Source: a marine gamma proteobacterium HTCC2143 (GTDB lineage: Bacteria; Pseudomonadota; Gammaproteobacteria; Pseudomonadales; Dasaniaceae). Taken from it: DNA of 64,000 nucleotides. Made by a program: the position numbers and the translations under genes. Position 1 is the stretch's first letter; each line of letters begins with the position of its first letter. Positions 1 through 9,568 of the stretch are shown here, piece by piece. The stretch spans positions 1 to 64,000 of the forward strand of contig AAVT01000003.1 of the NCBI GenBank assembly GCA_000169075.1. Reading direction: 5' to 3'. The notes beneath the pieces were generated by a model. It searched no databases. It saw only the letters and a list, made by a program, of their open reading frames with translations, and had not been told where the DNA came from.

Positions 1-209
1 AGCCATACAGTGTCGGCAGTGACGGCCAGCATATTATCGTAGGTCGGGCTGAAAACGAAATCCATTCGCTCGCTGAAGAGCTTGGCGCCGAACTGATCGT
101 CGTAGGCAGCCATGGACGCCACGGTATCGCTCTTTTGCTGGGCTCTACCGCAAACGGCATATTACATGGCGCGACATGTGATGTTCTAGCGGTCAGAGTT
201 GGCACGTAA
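1..209 (+). CDS. Universal stress protein (UspA family), C-terminal end
   Basis: The open frame begins before the window (first full codon at base 3) and ends with TAA at 207-209. The readable tail contains LIVVGSHGRHGIALLLGST followed by a stretch ending CDVLAVRV. This is the nucleotide-binding G-x2-G-x9-G(S/T) signature and final beta strand of UspA-fold proteins. Cytoplasmic USP proteins bind ATP or act in stress survival; which subgroup this one belongs to cannot be told from about 70 residues. It converges on uup with only 8 bases between the stops, and no hairpin terminator is visible there. Confidence 0.85.
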   Translation, partial: PYSVGSDGQHIIVGRAENEIHSLAEELGAELIVVGSHGRHGIALLLGSTANGILHGATCDVLAVRVGT

Positions 210-217
210 ACACCGAT

Positions 218-2119
218 TTACTCAGACAGCTCTACCCAGCGCTCATAACCATTTTCTAGTTCGCTGGTCACTTTGGCAAGATCATCTAGACGATCAGCAA
301 TTAGGCTCTGCGCTTGCTGATAGAAGTCTGGGGCGCTGACGTCTTCCTGCAATTTGGCTTGGCGGGACTCTAACTTTTCAATGATAACAGGCAAAGCTTC
401 CAGCTCTTTTTGCTCTTTGTAGGCCAGTTTTCGCTGTGATTTTTTCTCTTCAACCGGCGCATTAGGCATCGACTGACTGTCATCATGCGTCGATTGATTG
501 TCTTTAGATATTTCCGCCGGTAATTTAGAAAACACTCCGCCCTGACGAATCCAGTCCTGATAACCGCCAACGTATTCTCTGACAATACCTCTTCCCTCGA
601 AGGCCAGAGTGCTAGTAACTACGTTATCCATAAAATCTCTATCGTGACTAACCAGTAACACGGTGCCGGAGAAATCAACTAAAACTGTCTCCAGTAATTC
701 CAGTGTCTCCACGTCGAGATCATTAGTCGGCTCATCCATAACCAAAATATTTGCCGGCAAACTGAACAAGCAAGCGAGCTGAACTCGATTGCGCTCGCCG
801 CCCGACAACGCCTTTAGCGGCGTTCTTGCCCGCTCAGGTGAGAATAAAAAATCGGATAAATAACTCAAGACATGCTTGGATTTTCCATTAATTTCGATAC
901 TCTCCCGACCCTGACCAACAATATCGACAATTGTTTTTTCGTTATCCAGCTTGTCTCGCATCTGGTCGAAATAGGCGACATCAAGACGACTTCCTAATTT
1001 CACCGTTCCCGATGTAGGTGCCAACTCGCCAAGTATTATTTTCAATAATGTTGTCTTACCGACCCCATTGGGGCCCAAAAAACCAATCTTGTCACCGCGA
1101 ATTATATTAAATGTTAGATGTTCGAAAAGTGTGTTGCTATCAAAGCTGCAGCTAATATCATCAACTTCGGCGACTAACTTTCCTGAAGAACTGGCTGATT
1201 CAACGTTAATGCTGGCTGTCCCCTGCTGATTACGTCGCTGTGATCGCTCCTCCCGCAGTCGCTCGAGCGATCTGACACGGCCTTCATTGCGTGTCCGGCG
1301 AGCTTTTATTCCCTGCCTGATCCACACTTCTTCCTGCGCTAATTTTTTATCAAACAACTTATTTTGCTGATCTTCAACTTCAAGTAAGTGTGCCCGCTCA
1401 ACCAAATAATTGTCGTAACCACACTGGTAAGTCCGCAGAGTACCTCTATCCAGCTCCACGATCTTTGTTGCTAGTCGACGCACTAGCGCCCTATCGTGCG
1501 TGATAAATAAGACCGCACCATTGAAGTCCATTAACTGTCGCTCAAGCCATTCGATCGTCTCTATGTCCAAATGGTTAGTCGGCTCGTCAAGTAATAACAA
1601 GTCAGGCGATGTAACCAACGCTTTAGCAAGCGCGACTCGCTTTCTCCATCCACCGGACAGCGAAGACATCCGTTGCTGGCTCGGTAATTCCAAACGACTG
1701 ATCACTTCGTCAATCCGCTGCTGGTAACTCCAGCCATCTTGAGCTTCAAGGTCATGCTGAAGCTGCTCCAGCTTGCGAAGTCCTGCGCTATCAAGCTGCT
1801 GCGCCGCTAATTGGTCATACTCTTTAAGTAAATTCCCAACAGATTCTAGCCCTGATGAAACAACCTCCATCACCGATCGCTCATCGGCTTTTGGGAGCTC
1901 TTGATCCAGGCGAGAGATTTTCAGTGAAGGCTTTGTCCAAATATTTCCCCCGTCAGGCTTGATCACACCCTGTGCTAATTTCATCAATGTCGATTTGCCG
2001 GCGCCATTACGCCCCACTAAGCAGACACGGTCACCGCGAAACAGCTGTAAATTTGCCTTTTCCAGCAAAACATGATGCCCGTAGGCGAGATCGAGGTCTG
2101 TCACTCGTAACAGTGGCAT
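218..2119 (-). CDS. uup: ABC-F family ATPase Uup
   Basis: A 633-residue soluble protein with two ABC ATPase domains and no membrane segment, which is the ABC-F layout and nearly the length of E. coli Uup (about 635). Domain 1 has Walker A GRNGAGKST (residues 36-44), signature LSGGWRKRVALAKAL and Walker B LLLLDEPTNHLD. Domain 2 has GPNGVGKTT (near residue 350), LSGGERNRVQLA and ILVMDEPTNDLD. The last ~80 residues are charged and coiled-coil-like (KLESRQAKLQEDV), matching the C-terminal nucleic-acid-binding domain that sets Uup apart from other ABC-F proteins. Family members act on ribosomes or branched DNA and influence precise transposon excision. It is divergent from slt. Confidence 0.93.
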   Translation of the reverse strand: MPLLRVTDLDLAYGHHVLLEKANLQLFRGDRVCLVGRNGAGKSTLMKLAQGVIKPDGGNIWTKPSLKISRLDQELPKADERSVMEVVSSGLESVGNLLKEYDQLAAQQLDSAGLRKLEQLQHDLEAQDGWSYQQRIDEVISRLELPSQQRMSSLSGGWRKRVALAKALVTSPDLLLLDEPTNHLDIETIEWLERQLMDFNGAVLFITHDRALVRRLATKIVELDRGTLRTYQCGYDNYLVERAHLLEVEDQQNKLFDKKLAQEEVWIRQGIKARRTRNEGRVRSLERLREERSQRRNQQGTASINVESASSSGKLVAEVDDISCSFDSNTLFEHLTFNIIRGDKIGFLGPNGVGKTTLLKIILGELAPTSGTVKLGSRLDVAYFDQMRDKLDNEKTIVDIVGQGRESIEINGKSKHVLSYLSDFLFSPERARTPLKALSGGERNRVQLACLFSLPANILVMDEPTNDLDVETLELLETVLVDFSGTVLLVSHDRDFMDNVVTSTLAFEGRGIVREYVGGYQDWIRQGGVFSKLPAEISKDNQSTHDDSQSMPNAPVEEKKSQRKLAYKEQKELEALPVIIEKLESRQAKLQEDVSAPDFYQQAQSLIADRLDDLAKVTSELENGYERWVELSE

Positions 2120-2341
2120 TTAAGCGTTCCTTTAGTAATAAGTATCATTCGTTGAGATTGGCGCAGGCTGTGCAGTTGTTCGCATTTCACCGAAGCAGAC
2201 TGAAGACCATGCCGCGATGGGCTATACTCACTGCTCTAATCGTTAACTAAGCCTGCTTTTATCAGTAGGTTATAGCTTGTAAATCAGGCTACACTGAGGC
2301 TAGATTAGGCAAGCCTCTCATTCCGGGCGGCGATTCTACCA

Positions 2342-3229
2342 TTGAACATGACCATGGCAAAATATAGACTCTATTTAACGCGTTTTTTAGCAAGCTGGTT
2401 TTTAAAAACTGGCCTGTTGGTCGGCTTACTATTAACAATGGCAGGGACACCCGTCCAGGCCCTTGAAAGTGATGCCGCCAGCCAACAGCTCTATCGACAG
2501 ACGCTGAGCGCTATTAATAAGGGCCACAAGACTCGCACGCAGCAAGGCCTCCAAGCGCTAAATGAGTACCCTCTTTATCCCTACCTTGTGACAGCTCAGC
2601 TACAACGCGAACTTAGAAAGTTACCGTATAAAAAAGTTGACCAGGTATTAAGCGATTACGGGACAACCGTAGCCGCCAAACAACTGCGCAAAAAATGGCT
2701 GGCCATGCTGGCGAGTAAAAGGCAGTGGCCTCAATATATTCAGTATTATCAGGCGTCCCTCGCTAGCACTGCATTGCGCTGCTGGTACATGGAAGCCTTA
2801 CATCAAACGGGCCAACCGCATATCGCACTTGGAATGACCGCAGAGATTTGGCTGAAGGGTGCATCCCAACCGGATGCCTGCGACCCGGTTTTCAAGCGCT
2901 GGCAGCAGGCCGGATTGAAGACTGATCAATTGGTATGGGAGCGGGTCCAACTCGCACTCGCCAATAACAATACCCTGCTGGCAAGATATTTGTCCAAGCG
3001 AGCATCCGCTGGATTGAAACCCTATACCAGACGCCTAATTAGTGTTCATCGCCAGCCCCACCGCCTTTCAAAACTTAACGATTTTGACGATGGTAGTAAA
3101 CTGACGACAGATATCATCAGCTATGGCCTGCGCAGACTGGCACCAAGAAATATCGACCTTGCTAATAATTTGTGGATAAAAATATCGAGGATTTACAGCA
3201 TTCTCGACCTCACAAAATCACGCCATTAG
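2342..3229 (+). pseudogene. slt: Soluble lytic murein transglycosylase, N-terminal part (frameshifted)
   Basis: This is the first frame of a broken slt. A hydrophobic signal peptide (LLVGLLLTMAG, probable cleavage after PVQA) is followed by the alpha-helical superhelical U-domain typical of Slt70. The frame runs to a stop at 3227-3229, but similarity to Slt continues in the +1 frame. The switch lies in the A5 run at 3178-3182 (after the codons for LWI): skipping one A gives a continuation KYRGFTAFSTSQNHAIRDK that runs open into the catalytic half. One extra A, from mutation or a sequencing error, therefore splits the gene. The product is periplasmic and would cleave the MurNAc-GlcNAc bond to give 1,6-anhydro ends. 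Confidence 0.8.
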
Positions 3230-3323
3230 GGACAAGCTTGCTCGACAAATCATAGCCTCTGGGCGCGATGATGCGCTGCAATGGCTGATTGCCAATGACC
3301 CTAATGCCGATGATGATTATCTT

Positions 3324-4322
3324 ATGGAATGGCGCATACGGCTCGCCTTGAGACAGCAGCAGTGGCATCAGGCAGGGCAATGGATTTCACTGCTACCAGA
3401 GTCACATCGAGCAAAACCTCGATGGCGCTACTGGCAGGCTAGAACCTGGTCGCTACAATCGATTAAACCTGAAAAAACGTTGCAAATGCTTCAACAGCTA
3501 GCTTCTGAGCGCCATTATTACGGATTTCTTGCGGCAGACATCGTCCAACAGGACTACGACTTTAATCACAGCGCCTTGATCAGCGGACAGTCCGGTAGCG
3601 ATGTGAGCTTATCGCCCGAAATAACTAGAGCCCGGCAGTTTTATCAAATGGGCTACTTTGTGCCTGCCAGACGAGAGTGGGCAGCGGCTACCCGCAGTTT
3701 TGACCAGTCTCAATTAATCGACGCTACTCATCTGGCGCACCAATGGGGCTGGCATCAACAAGCCATTCATACGACGATCAAAGCTGATAGCTGGAATGAT
3801 CTCTCCATTCGATTTCCACTGGCATATCAAGCGGACATGATCGTTTCTGCCGAATCGGCCACTATTAACCCTGAATGGTTATACGCAATTACGCGGCAGG
3901 AAAGTGCCTTCGCAAAAGACGCCTACTCACCTGCCGGTGCGACTGGATTAATGCAACTGCTCCCCGGAACTGCCAAACAAGTGGCCGAGAGAATGGGGGT
4001 TAGTTACACCAACCGAGACTTATTTTCAGCCGATAAGAATATTGCACTTGGATCAAATTATCTAAAGCAATTACTGGATGACTTTTCAGGCAATAGGATT
4101 TTGGCAACTGCGGCTTATAATGCGGGCCCGCACCGTGTCAAAAGTTGGCTAAATAGACAGGCCGCTGCGCTGCCCCACGACATATGGATTGAAACGCTGC
4201 CGTTCTATGAAACGCGGAATTATGTACAGAATGTACTTGCGTTTTCAGTGATCTACGGGCATCGCCTTGGTATTGACTCACCGCTGATCAATACAGAGGA
4301 GTCATCGATTGGCCAACCTTAG
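3324..4322 (+). pseudogene. slt: Soluble lytic murein transglycosylase, C-terminal catalytic part (frameshifted)
   Basis: This is the second frame of the split slt. The first ATG is at 3324, but the same frame is open from about 3180 and already reads Slt-like sequence (RDKLARQIIASGRDDALQW), so 3324 is an internal methionine, not a true start. It carries the linker domain and a full goose-lysozyme-like C-domain: catalytic Glu in ITRQESAFAKDAYSPAGATG, then GLMQLLPGTAKQVA, then AAYNAGPHRVKSWL. All key motifs are intact, so only the single-base shift disables the gene. Without a signal peptide this half alone would stay cytoplasmic and be inactive. If the shift is a read error, the gene is a normal slt of about 660 codons. 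Confidence 0.8.
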
Positions 4323-4486
4323 CTACCACACTCGGCTACCTCAATGATGTCCCTTTCAGCTTGTTAGTTAGCCCAACGATGATAGTATCTGTCGGTTGAA
4401 TAAACCTGATAATCTGCAGCCGATACCTGCCAGAAGCAGCAAGCATCCGTCTTGCTATAGCCCTGATTTGCAAGGGCTTTGCCTCG

Positions 4487-4729
4487 TTAGGACGAGGTCT
4501 GTAGAAAACTAAGGAAACGAACGGTGTCGAAAGGCCAGCCAATTTCAGCCTCACTCTCCTGCATCACTACAACCGGTATGCGAATACCATAGCGCGCCAT
4601 CAATTCGTCAGAATCGCTAATATCAACCTCTACGAGGTTGTATTCATTAATAACCAGAGGAGCAATCATCACCAGCGCCTGCTCACACAAATGACAGCCC
4701 AGTGTTCCATACAAAATCAGCGTTTTCAT
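4487..4729 (-). CDS. Glutaredoxin-family protein (DUF836-like)
   Basis: An 80-residue thioredoxin-fold protein. It starts MKTLILYGTLGCHLCEQA with a CxxC redox pair (GCHLC, residues 11-15) after the first beta strand. The cis-proline region IPVVVMQE and a closing WPFDTVRFLSFLQ helix follow. Length and layout fit the small glutaredoxin-like DUF836 proteins of gammaproteobacteria, whose substrate is unknown. It lies between slt (convergent) and amt (upstream on the same strand, 68 bases away). An overlapping minus-strand frame at 4336-4554 has no recognisable content. Confidence 0.8.
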   Translation of the reverse strand: MKTLILYGTLGCHLCEQALVMIAPLVINEYNLVEVDISDSDELMARYGIRIPVVVMQESEAEIGWPFDTVRFLSFLQTSS

Positions 4730-4797
4730 TGCTAAGACCTATCTCATCAATGGACCCATTGGCCCAGCCGCTTATCGAGCCGGGCCCAAATCCCCCG

Positions 4798-6093
4798 CTA
4801 CAAATCGTAACCCCGCTCGTTGTGAGACACAGTATCCAAACCCTCTCTCTCTTCGTCTTCAGTCACTCGCAATCCGACCAGCGCCCTAACAACGACTAAT
4901 ATGATGTACGTTGCCACGCCAGCGTAAACAAAGGTAGCAACAATCCCGGTTAATTGAACACCCAGCTGCTGTAGAATAGTGACACCCTCTGGCAAGCCTT
5001 GACCGCTGAATATGCCAAGCTCCGCGCTGGCAAATATTCCCGCTAGAAAAGTCCCCAATATGCCGCCAACACCGTGTACCGGAAACACATCCAGCGAATC
5101 GTCTATTTTCAACACCTGTTTGATATAGAGCGTCGCATAAAAGCATACGATACCAGCGCTGAGACCTATAACCAATGCTCCGCCGGGGCCTACATAGCCT
5201 GATGCCGGTGTGATTGTTCCCAAACCAGCCACCATGCCTGTTACTGCGCCTAATGCACTGGGCTTACCGTATTTAATCCATTCAATCGTCAACCAAGTAA
5301 ACGTCCCAGCCGCAGCTGATAAGTGCGTGACCAACATGGCCATACCCGCATCACCGTTCGCAGCGAGGGCACTACCGGCATTAAAACCAAACCAGCCTAC
5401 CCATAACATACCCGCGCCCATAATTGTCATGGTCATGTTGTGCGGAGGCATCGCGGTTTCGCCGAAGCCTTTGCGGTTGCCCAACACAACTGCAGACACC
5501 AAAGCGGCAACACCGGCGGTGATGTGAACCACTGTGCCACCGGCAAAATCCAGTAAACCCATCTCACCTAACCAGCCTCCACCCCAAACCCAGTGAGTGA
5601 TTGGGGCGTAGACAACTAACAACCATAATGCGGTAAATATTACCACGGCAGAGAACTTTATCCGCTCTGCAAAACCGCCGATAATCAAAGCTGGTGTAAT
5701 GATGGCAAAGGTCATCTGAAACATAACAAAGACGGTTTCAGGAATATCACCCGCTAGAGAACTTGACGTCACTCCCGACAACAAGGCTTTCCCCATCCCC
5801 CCAAAATAAGGGTTCCCTTCGCCGAAGGCGATGCTATAGCCGACTACGAACCAAAGAACTGAAGCAATACAGGTAATAGCAAAACACTGCATCAGAATAC
5901 TCAGTACGTTTTTCGACCGGACCAACCCCCCGTAAAATAGCGCCAGACCAGGAAGCGTCATAAACAACACCAGCGCTGTCGACGTTAGTATCCAGCTGGT
6001 GTTAGCCGCATTGAGTGTATCTTCAGCAGCCGCTAAACCAGATGCCATTAAAGCAATTGATAACGTCGATAGACGCATCGATAAAGTACCCAT
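4798..6093 (-). CDS. amtB: Ammonium transporter Amt/AmtB
   Basis: A 431-residue inner-membrane channel with about 11 membrane segments after a signal-like N-terminus (MRLSTLSIALMASGLAAA). Diagnostic motifs are GLALFYGGLVRSKN, the DFAGGTVVHITAG signature with one of the pore histidines, and FPVHGVGG with the second. The C-terminal cytosolic tail ends in TEDEEREGLDTVSHNERGYD, the conserved GlnK-binding tail. It conducts NH3/NH4+. Unlike the usual glnK-amtB operon there is no PII gene next to it: upstream is divergent sequence and yjaG. No clear sigma-54 promoter was seen in the 183 bases upstream. Start choice between Met1 and Met6 is open. Confidence 0.93.
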   Translation of the reverse strand: MGTLSMRLSTLSIALMASGLAAAEDTLNAANTSWILTSTALVLFMTLPGLALFYGGLVRSKNVLSILMQCFAITCIASVLWFVVGYSIAFGEGNPYFGGMGKALLSGVTSSSLAGDIPETVFVMFQMTFAIITPALIIGGFAERIKFSAVVIFTALWLLVVYAPITHWVWGGGWLGEMGLLDFAGGTVVHITAGVAALVSAVVLGNRKGFGETAMPPHNMTMTIMGAGMLWVGWFGFNAGSALAANGDAGMAMLVTHLSAAAGTFTWLTIEWIKYGKPSALGAVTGMVAGLGTITPASGYVGPGGALVIGLSAGIVCFYATLYIKQVLKIDDSLDVFPVHGVGGILGTFLAGIFASAELGIFSGQGLPEGVTILQQLGVQLTGIVATFVYAGVATYIILVVVRALVGLRVTEDEEREGLDTVSHNERGYDL

Positions 6094-6276
6094 TCCAATC
6101 CCCTAAGAATCACAATAACCGTATAACGATCGCATTTATAATTGCGTGGTTAAGCGTGTTTATGAATATTTTTATAGCCCACTACGATTTGGTTGCTATA
6201 CCAACAACAGTCGTCGTAACAAACCCGCGCGACATTATAAAGACCTAACAACAGCTGACGCAATGGTTACAGACTG

Positions 6277-6852
6277 TTAACCGGCTTCAAGACCGATATT
6301 ACTAACGACAACGTCACGTACCAACCCCTTAACCGCCATGACCAGCCCTCCCCTGTTATCTTTATTTTCTTCAATGACCGAACACAGCGCCTCGCTATAT
6401 TGACGTTCGGCGCTGTAGAGTCGATTATTGTCATCACCTCCCGCTGTCACATCCAAATATTGGTCGATTGTTGACAGTGATACTAACTCAATAGCATTGA
6501 TCTCATCCACATCCCAACGTTCACAAGCGCTTAGCAAAGACCCCAAAGCAACCGTTGCATCCAGCGCTGGCCAGACACCATAAAGGTCAAAGCTGTCTGG
6601 GTCCGGCGTAATGGCCTCCAACTTGTCTTGCTGCTTTTCAAAATCAATCCGCTGATTTTTGCCGCTGATATACTCCCAGACTAAATTTAGGATATTGCTA
6701 AACACCAGATGATCCCTAGTTTCTGTTAATTCGGTAAAAAGCGCATAGTTCGGGTACATTCGTGCGACCAGACCGGCACCATAAGCTAGTAGACTTAATT
6801 CATCCGTCGGTTTTTTCTGTTTTGATTGACTCTTCACAATTTCTCCATTCAT
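6277..6852 (-). CDS. yjaG: YjaG family protein (DUF416)
   Basis: About 191 residues when started at MNGEIVKSQ; the frame could extend 24 codons upstream to 6924, but that part is Cys-rich and unlike the family. Matches to YjaG are LVARMYPNYALF near the start, the central FDLYGVWPALDATVALGSLL, and the end RDVVVSNIGLE. The function of DUF416 proteins is unknown; they are small cytoplasmic helical proteins found mostly in gammaproteobacteria. It is divergent from the TPR response regulator (132 bases between starts). Confidence 0.82.
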   Translation of the reverse strand: MNGEIVKSQSKQKKPTDELSLLAYGAGLVARMYPNYALFTELTETRDHLVFSNILNLVWEYISGKNQRIDFEKQQDKLEAITPDPDSFDLYGVWPALDATVALGSLLSACERWDVDEINAIELVSLSTIDQYLDVTAGGDDNNRLYSAERQYSEALCSVIEENKDNRGGLVMAVKGLVRDVVVSNIGLEAG

Positions 6853-6984
6853 TTGACAGTAACATCTGCATATAGCTGTAATATCGGCAAACTCACCTGT
6901 ACTATAAGGCCGATATCTAAACACTTTTTTTTCGGGGCTGTGCAGCTTGCCAGCGAACTCCTCACTGAGAGACTGCTATATCTT

Positions 6985-8628
6985 ATGGCCATCACTTTGT
7001 TGGATGCTATCAAAATCTACAAGAAAAAGACCGCACTGGTTATTGATGACTATCCAGCCATGCGTGGGTCCATTCGACGAATGCTGGATAATTTTGGCAT
7101 CATTCGATGCGATACAGCGTCTAATGGCGAAGAAGCCATACTCAAATGCGAACAAAATACCTACGACATCATTCTCGCAGACTATAACTTGGGAGAGAAT
7201 AAAAACGGCCAGCAAGTACTCGAAGAACTGCGTTATAAAAATCTGCTTAAGAATACAGCGATTTATATGATGATTACCGCTGAAACTACAAAAGACATGG
7301 TTTTTGGCGCATTTGAATATCAACCTGATGATTATCTCGCCAAACCCTTTACACAAGGCGTACTACAAAAACGTCTCGATCGCATGGTAATGGAAAAAGA
7401 ATGCCTGTTTCCTATCAACAACGCGATGGATAACAACGACCTTGATCGCTCCATCGCCCTGTGCCAGCAAAGAATTAATAAACATGACAAATATGAGCAG
7501 CGTTGTTACCGCATCATGGCGAGCTGTTTTTACAAAAAAGGTGAATATACCAGCGCTGAAAAAATTTATTCCGGTGTCCTTAAAGAACGAAAGCTCGAGT
7601 GGGCAACTATTGGACTAGGCAAATCATTAATGGCACTAGAGCAGCTCGATAAAGCTACAACAATATTTGAAAGCTTGATAGATGATGGGTGCCTATGCCT
7701 CGAGATATTTGACTGCCTAGCCGAAATCAAATATCTCCAAGGTAGCGCCGCGGGCGCGCAGCTAATACTGGAAAGAGCTATTAAAATATCCCCCAATGCG
7801 ATAATCCGTCAGGAAAGGCTAGCCGATATTTACGAATTCAATAAAGATTGGATTAGCGCCGGCAAGTCCCGAAGGAAAGTTATTCGCTTAAGTAATAATT
7901 CGGTCTATGACTCGCCAGAAAATTATTTAAAACTGGCGCGCTGCATCTGCGCAGAAATCATCGACCAGCCGCACGTTGCGCAGTCGCGCAGCAAAGAGGC
8001 GACGGAGACATTACTCAAAGCTAAACAGAAATATAAATATCATGAAAATATTGAGCTCCACACGGATATTATCGAGGCTAATATTCTGGCCTGCACCGAC
8101 GCAATTGAGAGCGCGAGGGAACAAGTTAACCGTATTCAGCGCGAAATAAAGCTTGCCAATAATCTTTCTCCTCAATTGATGTTTGATCTGGCGGCAACCT
8201 ATCAATCAATGGCTCAACATGACGAAGCACAATTTATACTAAAAGACCTTGCAAGAACTTATCAAGACGACGATAAGATTGGCGAAACTATTGACAAATT
8301 GTCTGATGAGACCCTGAGCCAGAAGGGCAAGGAAAAAGCGATAGTGCTCAATGATCAAGGAAAAGCGCTGCTTGCCAATAAAGATTATCAGCAAGCCATA
8401 CTACTTTTTAGCCAAGCAATACAACACTACCCTAACAATGTTGGCCTCAACCTCAACTTAATGCTTGCACTGGTTCGCAAAATGTCAGCCGACGGCAGTT
8501 CAGCGGAGCACATAGAGCAGTGTAAAGATGCGATCGACAAACTGACGCATATTACTAATGAAAACCCGCTATATGAACGCTATAAAACGCTATGCAGCCA
8601 CTTTGAAAAGATAAAGTTATCTGCATAG
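6985..8628 (+). CDS. Response regulator with receiver domain and TPR repeats
   Basis: Start chosen at MAITLLDAIK (6985); an upstream in-frame ATG at 6826 would add 53 residues that overlap the divergent yjaG start and look non-coding. Residues 17-135 form a receiver domain: acidic pair D21-D22, phospho-acceptor D66 in LADYNLGE, T/S switch in MITAETT and K120 in YLAKPF. The remaining ~400 residues are helical TPR repeats (for example YKKGEYTSAEKIYSGVL and NKDYQQAILLFSQAI). There is no DNA-binding or enzymatic output domain, so output is presumably through protein contacts. The next gene (46 bases on) encodes a small histidine kinase, a likely partner. Confidence 0.88.
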   Translation: MAITLLDAIKIYKKKTALVIDDYPAMRGSIRRMLDNFGIIRCDTASNGEEAILKCEQNTYDIILADYNLGENKNGQQVLEELRYKNLLKNTAIYMMITAETTKDMVFGAFEYQPDDYLAKPFTQGVLQKRLDRMVMEKECLFPINNAMDNNDLDRSIALCQQRINKHDKYEQRCYRIMASCFYKKGEYTSAEKIYSGVLKERKLEWATIGLGKSLMALEQLDKATTIFESLIDDGCLCLEIFDCLAEIKYLQGSAAGAQLILERAIKISPNAIIRQERLADIYEFNKDWISAGKSRRKVIRLSNNSVYDSPENYLKLARCICAEIIDQPHVAQSRSKEATETLLKAKQKYKYHENIELHTDIIEANILACTDAIESAREQVNRIQREIKLANNLSPQLMFDLAATYQSMAQHDEAQFILKDLARTYQDDDKIGETIDKLSDETLSQKGKEKAIVLNDQGKALLANKDYQQAILLFSQAIQHYPNNVGLNLNLMLALVRKMSADGSSAEHIEQCKDAIDKLTHITNENPLYERYKTLCSHFEKIKLSA

Positions 8629-8673
8629 TTTATGTCGACCAACTGATGCTATCGTATAATTACTGGAATAAAA

Positions 8674-9360
8674 ATGAGCAAAGACCAACCCATTGATTTT
8701 TCATTATTAATCGCGTCATCCGTGCATGACATCAAAAACTCGCTGGGAATGTTACTGACCTCACTCGATGAAGTGATCGATATCAGCAAAGAGCAACGTC
8801 CCGGGCACCGAAGAAGTTACGGCATTCTACGAGGCGAGGCTTCTCGTATTAACAATGCGTTAATTCATTTACTCGGGTTATATAAACTCCAAAATCAACA
8901 ACTATCATTAAACCTCGAAGAAGTATTTGTGCAGGATTTTCTTGAAGAGCAAGTGGAAAGCCAGAAGCTGCTATTCGAGGTTTATGACGTTGAAGTAGAA
9001 ATAGATTGCAATGAAAACCTCACTGGCTACTTCGACGAAAACCTGATCGCCGGTGTGATAAATAACATTTTAGTCAATTGCGTAAAGTACACTGATGATA
9101 AAATTTTGCTAGCAGCGTCCGTTAAAGACCATCTTCTAACTATTGATATTATTGACAACGGCCAGGGCTATCCACAGACTATTATTGATCACATTGGGAA
9201 CAGCCCCCGCAGTATAGATTTCAGCAGTGGCAGTACGAACTTAGGCTTATTTTTCTCGCAAAAGATTGCTTCGATCCATGAATGTAAAGGGAAGACAGGC
9301 TCGATTGCACTCTCCAATCTAGCCGATGGCGGAGGCCGTTTTACGCTCACGCTGCCATAG
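8674..9360 (+). CDS. Sensor-less histidine kinase (HisKA-like + HATPase)
   Basis: A 228-residue cytoplasmic protein. The H-box is at the very start (SSVHDIKNSLGML, His18), followed by a dimerisation helix pair and an HATPase domain with N-box NNILVNCVKYTDD, G1 box DNGQGYP and G2 region STNLGLFFS. There is no membrane segment, PAS, GAF or other input domain ahead of the His, so sensing must come from a partner or from the TPR regulator encoded just upstream. Together they look like a private two-component pair. The stop is at 9358-9360 with no downstream partner on this strand until the methyltransferase. Confidence 0.85.
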   Translation: MSKDQPIDFSLLIASSVHDIKNSLGMLLTSLDEVIDISKEQRPGHRRSYGILRGEASRINNALIHLLGLYKLQNQQLSLNLEEVFVQDFLEEQVESQKLLFEVYDVEVEIDCNENLTGYFDENLIAGVINNILVNCVKYTDDKILLAASVKDHLLTIDIIDNGQGYPQTIIDHIGNSPRSIDFSSGSTNLGLFFSQKIASIHECKGKTGSIALSNLADGGGRFTLTLP

Positions 9361-9568
9361 TCTTTTTCACACAGTGCTACCCACTTTAGATCGGGAAATG
9401 GATCATATTGCTGCAGCACAGTAATATCATAGCCACAGCCAGAGCACGTTTTTACTAATCTAGAACCGGCCGATTATAATCTAGTCGGGGACTATAAAAC
9501 GTTGTACCGATAACCATTATTCCGAACATGTTTAGAACATCAAACTCCATGAAAATGAAAATTTAGCC

